From Lawsonibacter sp900766145 (lineage in GTDB: Bacteria; Bacillota; Clostridia; Oscillospirales; Oscillospiraceae): a DNA stretch of 56,932 nucleotides. Shown here piece after piece: positions 25,049 to 32,838 of the stretch (positions are counted from its first letter, which is position 1; each line of letters starts with the position of its first letter). The DNA is taken from NCBI RefSeq assembly GCF_030372275.1, contig NZ_JAUDDJ010000018.1. One strand, 5' to 3'. Position numbers and translations under genes: made by a program. The notes under the pieces were generated by a model. The model did not search any database. It saw only the letters and a list, made by a program, of their open reading frames with translations, and was not told where the DNA came from.

Positions 25049-25748
25049 GGGACTCCTCCTTCTTTAAGGGGGCGGCCAGGGTGCGGTAGCGCTCCGACAG
25101 GCCCCGGATGGCCTCCACCTGCTGCTCGGTCAGGGGGACGCCATCCCCCAGCAGGGCGATATTCAAATAAATCTTCGCCGTGTGCTCCAGCTGCTCCATC
25201 CGGTCAAAGGCGCTCCACAGGTCGCGGCCCCAGGTGAGAGCCCCGTGGTTTGCCAGCAGCACCCCATTGTGGCCCGGAACAAAGGGAAGAATGCTCTGGG
25301 GCACCTCCGGGGTGGAGGGCAGGGCGTAGGGGGCCACCGGGATGGGGCCCAGGCCGCTGACCACCTCGGTGAGGTAGGGCACGTCCAGCGGGCGGCGGCA
25401 GGCGGCAAAGGCGGTGGCGGCGGCCGGGTGGGCGTGGACTACCGCCCCCACGTCGGGCCGTGCGGCGTACACCGCCCAGTGCATGGGGGCCTCGGAGGAG
25501 GGGTGACGGTCCCCCTCCAGAACGTGGCCCTCCCCATCGCATACCACCAGCATCTCGGGGGTGATGCGGCCCTTGCTCACCCCCGAGGGGGTGATGAGAA
25601 AGCGGCCGTCGTCCAGACGCAGGGAGAGGTTTCCGTCGTTGCTGGCCACATAGCCCCGCTGGTAGAGGAGATGGCAGGCCTCACACAGCTCCAACTTGGC
25701 AAGGGCCAGGGCGCTGGGTGCGCCCTGGCCCGGTATGTAACCGCTCAC
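25041..25748 (-). CDS. Class II aldolase of the DHAP-shunt type
   Basis: This 235-residue class II aldolase/adducin-family enzyme carries the zinc ligands HAHPAAAT (two His) and the later His in LANHGALTWG, plus the catalytic Glu in SSEAPMHW. Related enzymes include fuculose-phosphate aldolase, AraD and MtnB. Overlap with mtnA points to the Ald2/DrdA role, cleaving 5-methylthioribulose-1-phosphate or 5-deoxyribulose-1-phosphate to DHAP and an aldehyde. It also overlaps the EFR1 gene by 4 nt. The substrate is inferred from context; a MtnB-like dehydratase cannot be excluded by sequence alone. Confidence 0.85.
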   Translation of the reverse strand: MSGYIPGQGAPSALALAKLELCEACHLLYQRGYVASNDGNLSLRLDDGRFLITPSGVSKGRITPEMLVVCDGEGHVLEGDRHPSSEAPMHWAVYAARPDVGAVVHAHPAAATAFAACRRPLDVPYLTEVVSGLGPIPVAPYALPSTPEVPQSILPFVPGHNGVLLANHGALTWGRDLWSAFDRMEQLEHTAKIYLNIALLGDGVPLTEQQVEAIRGLSERYRTLAAPLKKEESHG

Positions 25749-26578
25749 AGGAAGATCTTGCTGGGGGCACGCCGTCCGGCGTACTGGTCCTCCAGCTCAT
25801 GCTGGTGGTAGAGGTAACCCTCGTGATCAAAGTACTTGGCGCCCTTGGGGCACTTCTTCACGCAGGCGCAGCACTTGATGCACTTGCCCACCACGTTGGA
25901 TACGTCGTTGGGGTCGATGGAGCCCATGGGGCACAGCCGGGCGCACAGACCGCACTTGACGCACTTGTCCGGGTCGGTCTTGGGCTTGGCCTTCAGGAAG
26001 TCCTTGATGGGCTCACCGTGGCGGTCCCGGGGGGTGTAGTAGGGACGGATGGGATCGCAGCCCTCTACCTCTACCGCCTGGGCGGGGACTTCGGTGAGGC
26101 CCTTTACCTTCTCGGCGGCCTTGTGGGCCAGTTCGTCCACCAGGGCCATGTCGTCGGCATCGGGACGACCCGCACCCAGAATGGTGGAGAAGGAGTGCTC
26201 GCCTACGAAGGCGCCGGCGGCCACAGGCATAAATCCGTTGTCCCGCATGACGTTTTTCAGCTCCATCAGGCCGTCGTCAAAGTTGCGGTTGCCGTAGAGT
26301 ACCACAGGGACAGCCAAGGTCCCATTGCCCTTCACTTTGTCCCGCACGTAGGGCAGCAGCAGGTTGGGTACCCGACCGGCATAGACGGGCATGCCCATGA
26401 CCACCAGGTCGTCGGGGCCAAAGGTGAGCTCGTCCTCCCGGCTCTTGGGCAGGTTAAAGCTGAATGCCTGGTACTGAGCTCCCAGCTCCTGGGCCACAGT
26501 CTTGGCCAGGGTGGTGACCACCTTTTCGGTGGTGCCGGTGGCGCTGAAGTACACCGACCAGACGGTTTTGATCTCCAT
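25745..26578 (-). CDS. EFR1-family flavodoxin/ferredoxin fusion
   Basis: This 277-residue protein has an N-terminal flavodoxin-like FMN domain (about 1-160; phosphate loop SATGTTEKV) and a C-terminal 2[4Fe-4S] ferredoxin domain with CVKCGLCARLCP and CIKCCACVKKCP. Such EFR1 proteins are soluble electron-transfer proteins of anaerobes with unknown partners. The stop overlaps the aldolase start by 4 nt. In the operon it could supply electrons to reduce the aldehyde formed by the aldolase, but this is inference. Confidence 0.9.
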   Translation of the reverse strand: MEIKTVWSVYFSATGTTEKVVTTLAKTVAQELGAQYQAFSFNLPKSREDELTFGPDDLVVMGMPVYAGRVPNLLLPYVRDKVKGNGTLAVPVVLYGNRNFDDGLMELKNVMRDNGFMPVAAGAFVGEHSFSTILGAGRPDADDMALVDELAHKAAEKVKGLTEVPAQAVEVEGCDPIRPYYTPRDRHGEPIKDFLKAKPKTDPDKCVKCGLCARLCPMGSIDPNDVSNVVGKCIKCCACVKKCPKGAKYFDHEGYLYHQHELEDQYAGRRAPSKIFL

Positions 26579-26593
26579 GATGTAACGTCCTCC

Positions 26594-26911
26594 TCACAAA
26601 TATTCAACCGGGCGAAGGGGGCACTCCGCCGCGGTGCCGGATATGATCTGGGTGCGAACCACGCACTGCTCCTTGATTTTGCCCAGAGCGGCCATATGTG
26701 GGGTGGCCAGATGGGCCTGCTGGGCAGCCTGGTCCCGCCAGCGCTCCACCAGCAGCAGGGTGTCATCCTCCTCTACAGGCAGGTAGTAGGTGTACTGCAT
26801 ACAGCCGTCCTCCCGACGTACCGCCTCCAGGATGCCCTGGGCCTGTACTTCCTTTAAAAAGGCCTCTCGTTGACCGGGCTTCATGGTATAGATGACGTTA
26901 ATGAGCAGCAT
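26594..26911 (-). CDS. ABM-domain protein (putative quinol monooxygenase)
   Basis: This 105-residue protein has the dimeric alpha-beta barrel ABM fold (YtnB/YgiN-like): MLLINVIYTMKPGQREAFLK, REDGCMQYTYYLPVEEDDTL, and LVERWRDQAAQQAHLATPH. Members include quinol monooxygenases and cofactor-free oxygenases; many anaerobe members have no proven oxygenase activity. GGGAGGA precedes the ATG. It lies between ruvX and the EFR1 gene, 15 nt from each. Confidence 0.87.
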   Translation of the reverse strand: MLLINVIYTMKPGQREAFLKEVQAQGILEAVRREDGCMQYTYYLPVEEDDTLLLVERWRDQAAQQAHLATPHMAALGKIKEQCVVRTQIISGTAAECPLRPVEYL

Positions 26912-26926
26912 GGTTTGTCCTCCCTG

Positions 26927-27349
26927 TCAGCGGTTTTTCATCCGCTGAAAATCCAGATATCCCTCTAAAATCAGCGAAGCGGCCACCGCGTCCACGGTTT
27001 TCTTCCGCTTCTTCGCATTTTTGCCCCCCTCGGCCAATATGCGGTGGGCATCCACGGTGGTGCGCCGCTCGTCCCACAATACCGGCTCCAGGCCGGTGGC
27101 CTGGGCCACCTGGGCAGCAAAGTCCCGGTAGAGCTGGGCCCGGGGGCCCTCCGTTCCGTCCATGTTCCGGGGAAAGCCCATGACCAGTTGGTCCACCTGA
27201 TGCTCCTTGACCAGCCGCTCCAGTTCCGCGAGCACCACCTCCGCCTTGCGGGAGTGGATGGTGGTGGTCACCCCGGCCAGAAAGCCGGTGGGGTCGGAGA
27301 TGGCAACGCCGGTGTGGGCGTCGCCGTAGTCGATGGCCATGACGCGCAA
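26927..27349 (-). CDS. ruvX: RuvX/YqgF Holliday junction resolvase homologue
   Basis: This 140-residue RNase H-fold nuclease acts on Holliday junctions and on pre-16S rRNA 5' maturation. I place the start at TTG 27349, since GGAAGGAG lies 8 nt before it and the resulting MRVMAIDYGDAHTGVAISD matches the family N-terminus exactly. A farther TTG at 27367 overlaps the ribosome site. The catalytic acids appear as Asp in AIDYGD, Glu in LWDERRTT and Asp in KTVDAVAA. It likely heads the minus-strand operon through galM. Confidence 0.93.
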   Translation of the reverse strand: MRVMAIDYGDAHTGVAISDPTGFLAGVTTTIHSRKAEVVLAELERLVKEHQVDQLVMGFPRNMDGTEGPRAQLYRDFAAQVAQATGLEPVLWDERRTTVDAHRILAEGGKNAKKRKKTVDAVAASLILEGYLDFQRMKNR

Positions 27350-27423
27350 ACAATCAACTCCTTCCAATCTCTTCCCCTACACTATACAAGAAAACCTGCG
27401 GCCTTACAAGAGGAAGGCGGGGC

Positions 27424-28557
27424 TTATTTCAGCGCGTCAGACACACGCAGCATCAGGTCCTCATGGGTGCGGTCCACCAGGTGGGTGTAGATGCGCCCGG
27501 TGGTGGAGGGGGTGGAGTGGCCCAGGGCCTTGCCGATGTCAAAGAGGGAGGCTCCCTGACAGGAGGCGATGGTGGCAAAGGTGTGGCGCAGGCCGTGGAA
27601 GGTGAGGCGGGGCAGATTGTTCCGGCGCACAAAGCGGGTGAAGGCCAGGGACAGAGCGTTGGGGGAATAGGGGCGGTGCTTGTGGTCCAGCACCACGTAG
27701 CCCTCGGGGTTAAAGTTGTCCGGGTCCTGGCAGCGCAGGGCCTCCTGGCGGCTCTGCTCCTGCTCCAGCAGCAGGCACAGCTCATCGGCCAGATAGAGGG
27801 TGCGCACCGAGGCGCGGTTTTTGGTCTCCTTCTGCACAATGTTGGCCCCGTAGGCGGTGCGGGCCTCCCGGATGATGACCAGGCGGCGCTGGAAGTCCAC
27901 GTTGTCCCACTTCAGGCCGCAAATCTCCTCTCGACGCATTCCCAGACTGCCCGCCAGCTTTACCGGCAGCTCCAGGGGTTTGCCCTGAATGAGCTGATAG
28001 AGACGCTTGAGCTCCAGGTTGTCATAGAAGGAGGTCTCCTTGGGGCGGGGACGAGGGGGCTCCACCCGGTTCATGGGGGAGACGGCGATCATCTCCTGGC
28101 GCACCGCCGAGCGCAGGGCGCTGGAGAGCAGGTCGTGGTGGCGACGCATGGTGTTGGAGGACAGATTGGCCTCCCGCTGGGTGGTGGTGTAGTACTCCTG
28201 GACCTGCTTGGCGCTGAGCTTGGTCAGGGGGGTATCTCCCAGGGCGGGGGCGATGTGGTTGTCAATGATCTTCTGATAGGCATATACCGTAGTCTCGGCC
28301 CGATTGGGGCGCACAATGGAGTCCATCCAATACTCCAGCCACTGGGACAGGGTCATCTCCTGGGCGGGGACAAATTGGGGCTGCTCCCGGGTAGCGAGAA
28401 ATTCTTTCAGGCCGTTGCGGGCGGCAGCCAGGGTAGGAAAGGTGCGGTATTGTTTGATCCGCTTGCCGTTTTCATCCCGTCCCAGATCCATACTGACATA
28501 GTAGAGATGGCGTATGTCATCATATGAGATGTTTCGTTCCACTGTTTTCCTGGCCAT
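27424..28557 (-). CDS. Tyrosine recombinase (orphan integrase)
   Basis: This 377-residue phage-type integrase has an arm-binding N-terminus (about 1-65), a core-binding SAM-like domain (about 68-160) and a catalytic domain (about 175-375). All catalytic residues are present: Arg in GMRREEICGLKW, Lys in QKETKNRAS, HGLRHTFAT, His in LGHSTPST and the nucleophile Tyr in RIYTH. AAGGAGG precedes the ATG. No excisionase, phage, relaxase or cargo genes adjoin it, and it sits directly before the housekeeping gene ruvX. It may be a relic or a domesticated recombinase. Confidence 0.94.
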   Translation of the reverse strand: MARKTVERNISYDDIRHLYYVSMDLGRDENGKRIKQYRTFPTLAAARNGLKEFLATREQPQFVPAQEMTLSQWLEYWMDSIVRPNRAETTVYAYQKIIDNHIAPALGDTPLTKLSAKQVQEYYTTTQREANLSSNTMRRHHDLLSSALRSAVRQEMIAVSPMNRVEPPRPRPKETSFYDNLELKRLYQLIQGKPLELPVKLAGSLGMRREEICGLKWDNVDFQRRLVIIREARTAYGANIVQKETKNRASVRTLYLADELCLLLEQEQSRQEALRCQDPDNFNPEGYVVLDHKHRPYSPNALSLAFTRFVRRNNLPRLTFHGLRHTFATIASCQGASLFDIGKALGHSTPSTTGRIYTHLVDRTHEDLMLRVSDALK

Positions 28558-28986
28558 AGTCGGTCCTCCTTATAAAGTGATGGATGGGCAGTTACCAAAC
28601 ACACACAAATGGTGCCCTCCTTGTCTATCTTTGGCTGCTTTGGTAAGAAAAAATTCACAACCATCCCGAAAAATACCGGGAAGCGGAAAGGTCTCGGCAT
28701 GGGGGACGGCGGACAGAGATGAAGACATTTTGTTTTGCACACCCAAATCTGCTCTTTATACCGCCGAAAAGATGGCGAATTACCCCAAAATGGGCAAGAA
28801 TTGTTCAGATACACTAAAAAAAGGGAGAAGAAAAAATGCAGGCTTGTCATATTGTATCATATTTTGTCGAAAAAGTCATGCCTTATATGTCCTGGTAAAA
28901 TTTTTTTGTGCCAGAACAGCGGCAAGAAGGAAAAAACAACCTTTTAAGAAGCCCGGGGGTATGGTACACTGGGGACGGGTGATAAC
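28558..28986. other. AT-rich spacer between integrase and FAD dehydrogenase genes
   Basis: This 429-nt divergent region is much poorer in GC than its surroundings. It contains the integrase ribosome site, an 8-bp inverted repeat (TTACCAAA 28592-28599, TTTGGTAA 28639-28646) in the integrase leader, and the FAD gene promoter. I see no gene; the short frames lack ribosome sites. Confidence 0.6.
28942..28970 (+). promoter_or_regulatory. Extended -10 promoter of FAD dehydrogenase gene
   Basis: ATGGTACACT gives a TG-N-TACACT extended -10 (28962-28970). The -35 (TTTTAA at 28942-28947) is weak. The same ten bases form the -10 region of the uracil-DNA glycosylase promoter. Confidence 0.55.
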
Positions 28987-30573
28987 ATGATACGCATTCA
29001 AAACATTCCCCTGCCTGTGGGCGGGGATTTGGAGCAGCTGCGCCGCAAGGCGGCCCGCACCCTGGGGGTCCGGCCCGGCGCGCTGAAGGAAATACAGCTG
29101 GTGCGCCAGTCCATTGACGCACGGAAAAAGCAGGACGTCCACTATGTGTACACGGTGGATGTGGCGGTGGAGCAGGAGAACGGGGTGCTGGCGGCCTGTA
29201 CCGCCCGAAACGTCTCCCTGGTCCACCCCGTGTCCTATGCCTTCCCGGAGGTGAAGCGCCATTCTGCCACCATGCCGGTGGTGGTGGGGATGGGCCCGGC
29301 GGGGCTGTTTGCCGCCCTGTTTCTGGCCCGGAACGGTATTCCCTGCGTGGTGCTGGAGCGGGGACAGGACGTGGATACCCGCACGAAGGATGTGGAGCGG
29401 TTCTGGAAAGACGGGACGTTGAACCCGGGCTCCAACGTGCAGTTTGGCGAGGGGGGCGCTGGCACCTTCTCCGACGGCAAGCTGACCACCGGCACCCACG
29501 ACCCCCGCATTGCCGCGGTGATGGATGCCCTGGTGCAGGCGGGGGCGCCGGAGGACGTAAAGTGGTCCCACAAGCCCCACATCGGCACGGATATTTTGCG
29601 CCAGGTGGTGAAAACCATCCGTCAGGAGCTCATCTCTCTGGGCTGTGACGTGCGCTTTGACAGCTGCCTGGCCGGTCTGGAACACAGCGGAGGCCAGCTC
29701 TCGGGCGTTTGGGTGGAGGGGCCCCAGGGCCGCTACCGTCTGGACTGTGACGCTCTGGTGCTGGCCCCCGGCCACTCCGCCCGGGACACCTTCCGAATGC
29801 TGGAGCAGGAGGGGGTGCCTATGGAGCAGAAGAGCTTTGCCATCGGAGTGCGCATTGAGCACAAGCAGAAGCTCATCTCCCAGGCCCAGTACGGTCCCTT
29901 CTGGGACAAGCTGCCCCCCACCGACTATAAGCTGGCCTGTCATCTGCCCAACGGACGCTCCGCCTTTACCTTCTGCGTGTGTCCCGGTGGTCACGTGGTG
30001 GCCTCGGCCTCCGAGCCGGGACAGCTGGTGACCAACGGCATGAGCTACCGCAGCCGGGACGGGGAGAACATCAACGGCGGATTCCTGGTTGGGGTTGGGC
30101 CGGAGGATTTCCAGGCCTTTGGCTCTGGCCCGCTGGCCGGAGTGCGCTTCCAGGAGCGGTGGGAGCGGGCGGCCTTCCAGGCCGGCGGCGGGAACTTCCG
30201 TGCTCCCGCCCAGCGGGTGGAGGACTTCCTTGCCTGCCGCCCCTCCCAGGGGCCGGGAGCAGTCCAACCCACCTACCAGCCCGGGGTGACCTGGACGGAG
30301 TTGGATGGCTGTCTGCCCGACTATGTTACCGACACCCTTCGGGGGGCGCTGCCGGTGCTGGACCGAAAGCTCCACGGCTTTGCCTGCCCGGACGGAGTGC
30401 TCACCGGTGTGGAGAGCCGGTCGTCCTCCCCGGTGCGGATCGTCCGGGACGAGACGTACCAGTCGGCCCTGCGGGGCTTGTATCCCTGCGGCGAGGGTGC
30501 AGGCTACGCCGGTGGTATCGTGAGCGCCGCCGTGGACGGGATCCGGGTAGCCGAGGCGGTGGCCCGGGGATAA
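28987..30573 (+). CDS. FAD-dependent dehydrogenase (COG2509 type)
   Basis: This 528-residue flavoprotein is of the uncharacterised FAD-dehydrogenase family COG2509. After an N-terminal domain of about 90 residues comes the Rossmann dinucleotide-binding motif VVVGMGPAGLFAALFLARNG with the ribose-binding ELERG-like VVLERG. Also visible are NVQFGEGGAGTFSDGKLTTG and the C-terminal GEGAGYAGGIVSAAVDG, which closes the FAD site. It is widespread in Firmicutes and of unknown substrate. The ribosome site (GGGTGAT) is modest. It ends at the terminator that the IS element has split. Confidence 0.92.
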   Translation: MIRIQNIPLPVGGDLEQLRRKAARTLGVRPGALKEIQLVRQSIDARKKQDVHYVYTVDVAVEQENGVLAACTARNVSLVHPVSYAFPEVKRHSATMPVVVGMGPAGLFAALFLARNGIPCVVLERGQDVDTRTKDVERFWKDGTLNPGSNVQFGEGGAGTFSDGKLTTGTHDPRIAAVMDALVQAGAPEDVKWSHKPHIGTDILRQVVKTIRQELISLGCDVRFDSCLAGLEHSGGQLSGVWVEGPQGRYRLDCDALVLAPGHSARDTFRMLEQEGVPMEQKSFAIGVRIEHKQKLISQAQYGPFWDKLPPTDYKLACHLPNGRSAFTFCVCPGGHVVASASEPGQLVTNGMSYRSRDGENINGGFLVGVGPEDFQAFGSGPLAGVRFQERWERAAFQAGGGNFRAPAQRVEDFLACRPSQGPGAVQPTYQPGVTWTELDGCLPDYVTDTLRGALPVLDRKLHGFACPDGVLTGVESRSSSPVRIVRDETYQSALRGLYPCGEGAGYAGGIVSAAVDGIRVAEAVARG

Positions 30574-30585
30574 TGAAATAAAAAC

Positions 30586-30606
30586 AAAAACAGGGCGCTG
30601 CCAACA
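30586..30606. terminator. Left half of a terminator split by the IS element
   Basis: AAAAACAGGGCGCTGC is the left arm; its complement GCAGCGCCCTGTTTTT is at 31907-31922 beyond the insertion. Joined across one ACA they form a bidirectional terminator with loop CAACA. Separated by 1.3 kb, the hairpin is probably lost. Confidence 0.88.
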
Positions 30607-30667
30607 TGAACTGCACCCCATTTGTTAGACAGTATGATATACTGGATAACAAGTGGGGTGCTTTATT

Positions 30668-31018
30668 ATGCCAAAAGGAATACCAAACAAACGCTACACA
30701 CCGGAGTTTAAGCAACAGGTTGTAGAGGCTGTCATACAAGATGGTCTCAGCTACAAGGAAGCTACCAGGCTTTATGACGTTCAAGGGCATGACCGAATTC
30801 AAAGTTGGGAGCGGATTTATTTGGAAGAAGGTCCGGAAGGTCTTGCTGTAGAGCGTCGAGGGCGCAGAAGTACGGGAAGGCCGAAGAAACTGCCAAGTAA
30901 AGTGGAAGAGGATTTACTTGCTGAAGTTCAGCGGCTGCGTGCGGAAAACGCTTACTTAAAAAACTTGCAAGCCTTGGTTTTGAAAGAAGAGCGATGCCAG
31001 CGCAAAAAACGCAGGTAG
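30668..31018 (+). CDS. IS3-family transposase OrfA
   Basis: This 116-residue protein has an N-terminal helix-turn-helix (RYTPEFKQQVVEAVIQDGLS) for end recognition and a leucine-zipper-like C-terminus (EVQRLRAENAYLKNLQALVL) typical of IS3 OrfA. The ATG at 30668 is preferred to a GTG at 30653. It overlaps orfB by 25 nt. A run of six A at 31004-31009 inside the overlap, reading C AAA AAA in frame 0, is the likely -1 slippage site for the OrfAB transposase. Confidence 0.92.
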   Translation: MPKGIPNKRYTPEFKQQVVEAVIQDGLSYKEATRLYDVQGHDRIQSWERIYLEEGPEGLAVERRGRRSTGRPKKLPSKVEEDLLAEVQRLRAENAYLKNLQALVLKEERCQRKKRR

Positions 31019-31857
31019 TTCAAAAACTGAGGCAAGAATTCCCGCTGTCGCTTCTGCTCGAAATCGCTCAACTTCCTCGTGCTACCTTCTACTATCATCT
31101 AAAGCAGATGAGGGTACCGGACAAATACAAGGCAGTCAAAGCAGAAATCACCCTGATTTACCACGAGAACAAAGGACGGTATGGGTACCGCCGTATCACA
31201 ATTGAGTTACATAACCGCGGATTTTCTTGCAATCACAAGACTGTCCAGCGGCTTATGAGAGAATTGGGCTTAGTCTGCCGTGTCAGAATCAAGAAATATC
31301 GTTCTTACAAGGGAGAAGTGGGCAAAATTGCTCCTAATTTGCTGAACAGGAATTTCTGCGCTGAAAAGCCAAACCAGAAATGGGTCACCGATGTGACGGA
31401 GTTCAATCTCTTCGGCCAGAAACTGTACCTTTCTCCGATTCTAGATTTACACAATGGTTATCTGGTCAGCTATACGCTTTTTCAACGTCCTGTTCTAAGC
31501 ATGGTAACCACCATGTTGGAGAAGGCTTTTGAAACCATACCGGACGGGACGGATCTGATTCTCCACTCAGACCAGGGGTGGCAATACCAGCACAAGCAGT
31601 ACCAGAGAATGCTTAGAAAGAAGGGTATCCGGCAGAGCATGAGCCGCAGAGGGAATTGTCTGGATAATGCTGTGATGGAAAATTTCTTTGGTCTACTTAA
31701 GAGTGAGCTGCTGTACCTCCAGAAATTCGAATCTGTGGAACACTTCAAGCTGGAACTGTTGGATTATCTGGACTACTACAACAACCGTCGCATAAAGGCA
31801 AGGCTAAAGGGCTTGCCGCCTGCAATTCACAGACAACAAGCCCTTTCGGCTGCTTAA
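30994..31857 (+). CDS. IS3-family transposase OrfB (DDE catalytic part)
   Basis: This 287-residue frame encodes the rve-type catalytic domain: the first Asp in WVTDVTEF, the second in LHSDQGWQYQ and the Glu in NAVMENFFGLLKSE. An N-terminal helical region (QKLRQEFPLSLLLEIAQLPR) resembles IS150-group proteins. It is normally made as an OrfAB fusion by -1 frameshifting; the ATG at 30994 may give a separate OrfB. No stops or frameshifts break it. Confidence 0.94.
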   Translation: MPAQKTQVVQKLRQEFPLSLLLEIAQLPRATFYYHLKQMRVPDKYKAVKAEITLIYHENKGRYGYRRITIELHNRGFSCNHKTVQRLMRELGLVCRVRIKKYRSYKGEVGKIAPNLLNRNFCAEKPNQKWVTDVTEFNLFGQKLYLSPILDLHNGYLVSYTLFQRPVLSMVTTMLEKAFETIPDGTDLILHSDQGWQYQHKQYQRMLRKKGIRQSMSRRGNCLDNAVMENFFGLLKSELLYLQKFESVEHFKLELLDYLDYYNNRRIKARLKGLPPAIHRQQALSAA

Positions 31858-31906
31858 ACAATTTTTGCTTTCAAATATTGTCTAACTTTTGGGGGTCACT
31901 TCAACA

Positions 31907-31923
31907 GCAGCGCCCTGTTTTTA
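31907..31923. terminator. Right half of the terminator split by the IS element
   Basis: GCAGCGCCCTGTTTTTA is the exact complement of the left arm at 30586-30601 and ends in a T-run on +. It lies seven nt before the uracil-DNA glycosylase stop on the minus strand. Confidence 0.88.
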
Positions 31924-31929
31924 TACATC

Positions 31930-32499
31930 TTAATAGGTATGGTCGCAGATCTCCTGGATCTTGGCCTGGAGACGCTTCAGGTCCTCAAAGGTCTCCGGGC
32001 GGCGGCGAGGGTCACGCAGGATGGCCGCCGGGTGGAAGAGGGCCATCATCTGCACTCCCGACTTTTCAAACCACTGGCCGTGCTCCTTGGTGATCTTGAA
32101 GTCGGGTTTGATGAGCCGCATAGCAGCAATACGGCCCAGACACACAATGATCTTGGGGCGGATCAGAGCCACCTGGTTGCGCAGATACCCGATGCAGGCG
32201 TCCTGCTCGGTGTTCAGGGGGTCCCGGTTCTGGGGCGGACGGCACTTTACCATGTTGGCAATGTACACGTTTTTCTCCCGGCTCAGGTCAATGACCTCCA
32301 GCATGTCGTCCAGCAGCTTGCCGCCCCGGCCCACAAAGGGCAGGCCCTGCAGGTCCTCGTTTTCGCCCGGGCCCTCGCCGATGAGCATGACCTCCGCATC
32401 CCTGGCGCCGGTGCCGAAGACCACGTTATGGCGGGTCTGGGCCAGGGCGCACTTTTGGCAGGAGAGGCACTCCTGCTCCAATTCTTTCCAATCCAACAT
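31930..32499 (-). CDS. Uracil-DNA glycosylase, family 4 (Fe-S)
   Basis: This 189-residue enzyme removes uracil from DNA at the start of base excision repair. It has a family-4 [4Fe-4S] pattern (CLSCQKC, then CRPPQNRDP and a later Cys), motif A GEGPGENEDLQGLPFVGR and motif B HPAAILRDP. I choose the ATG at 32499 because GTGAGGA lies 8 nt before it and it gives the usual N-terminus LDWKELEQECLSCQKC. The longer frames start upstream of or within the promoter. Confidence 0.93.
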   Translation of the reverse strand: MLDWKELEQECLSCQKCALAQTRHNVVFGTGARDAEVMLIGEGPGENEDLQGLPFVGRGGKLLDDMLEVIDLSREKNVYIANMVKCRPPQNRDPLNTEQDACIGYLRNQVALIRPKIIVCLGRIAAMRLIKPDFKITKEHGQWFEKSGVQMMALFHPAAILRDPRRRPETFEDLKRLQAKIQEICDHTY

Positions 32500-32530
32500 A
32501 GCGGTTTCCTCACTCATTTCAATTTGTTCG

Positions 32531-32559
32531 AGTGTACCATAAAATGACGAAGGACGCAA
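32531..32559 (-). promoter_or_regulatory. Sigma-A promoter of uracil-DNA glycosylase gene
   Basis: Minus strand TTGCGT, 17 nt, TACACT with an upstream TG (extended -10). Its position supports the downstream start at 32499. Confidence 0.75.
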
Positions 32560-32584
32560 TGGGGGAAACACGGAAGAAAAAACC

Positions 32585-32604
32585 ACAAGATGTTGTGGTA
32601 AAAA
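32585..32604 (-). other. Small hairpin with flanking A/T runs
   Basis: A 7-bp stem ACCACAA with its complement and GATG loop is flanked by A-runs on +, so on the minus strand it resembles a weak terminator that would block antisense read-through into the glycosylase gene. Confidence 0.4.
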
Positions 32605-32737
32605 ATAATACAAAACACAACGAAAAACGGATATGAGAAATTATGTAAAATAAAATAGAACAAATGTTTTACGCGAAAAATGAGTCGAAACCCTGGGAAA
32701 CCTGCGGTTTTTTTCTATCCAAATCAGAAAAAAAGGG

Positions 32738-32766
32738 TTGCTTTTTATGTCAACAGCTTTTATACT
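32738..32766 (+). promoter_or_regulatory. Sigma-A promoter of the dcw cluster
   Basis: TTGCTT (32738-32743), 17 nt, TATACT (32761-32766), with predicted start near 32773. Confidence 0.82.
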
Positions 32767-32777
32767 AAAACAAAAGG

Positions 32778-32793
32778 GTGGGGGAAAGTGGAG
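32778..32793 (+). promoter_or_regulatory. MraZ box
   Basis: GTGGGG (32778-32783), 4 nt, GTGGAG (32788-32793): two direct hexamers at the 10-bp period that MraZ binds. They lie just past the predicted transcription start, so MraZ can repress its own operon. Confidence 0.75.
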
Positions 32794-32838
32794 CCATTCC
32801 CCACAAAAAGGGTTTAAAGTGGAGGAGAGGTGAATGGG

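Larger units (their letters stand above)
30607..31903 (+). mobile_element. IS3-family insertion sequence (IS150-like group)
   Basis: The element is 1,297 bp with imperfect terminal inverted repeats of 25 bp (30607-30631 and 31879-31903; about 19 of 25 match, ends TGAA...TAGACA). It carries overlapping orfA and orfB in 0 and -1 frames and is flanked by a 3-bp target duplication ACA (30604-30606, 31904-31906). Its GC content is clearly lower than the surrounding genes. Reading frames, ends and duplication are all intact, so the insertion looks recent and potentially active. Confidence 0.95.

Noticed and set aside
27424..28986. Prophage or integrative conjugative element
   Set aside because: Only the integrase is present; the neighbours on both sides are housekeeping genes.
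28514..28990. 158-codon + frame in the integrase/FAD dehydrogenase spacer
   Set aside because: It begins inside the integrase gene antisense, has no ribosome site and runs through the promoter of the next gene.
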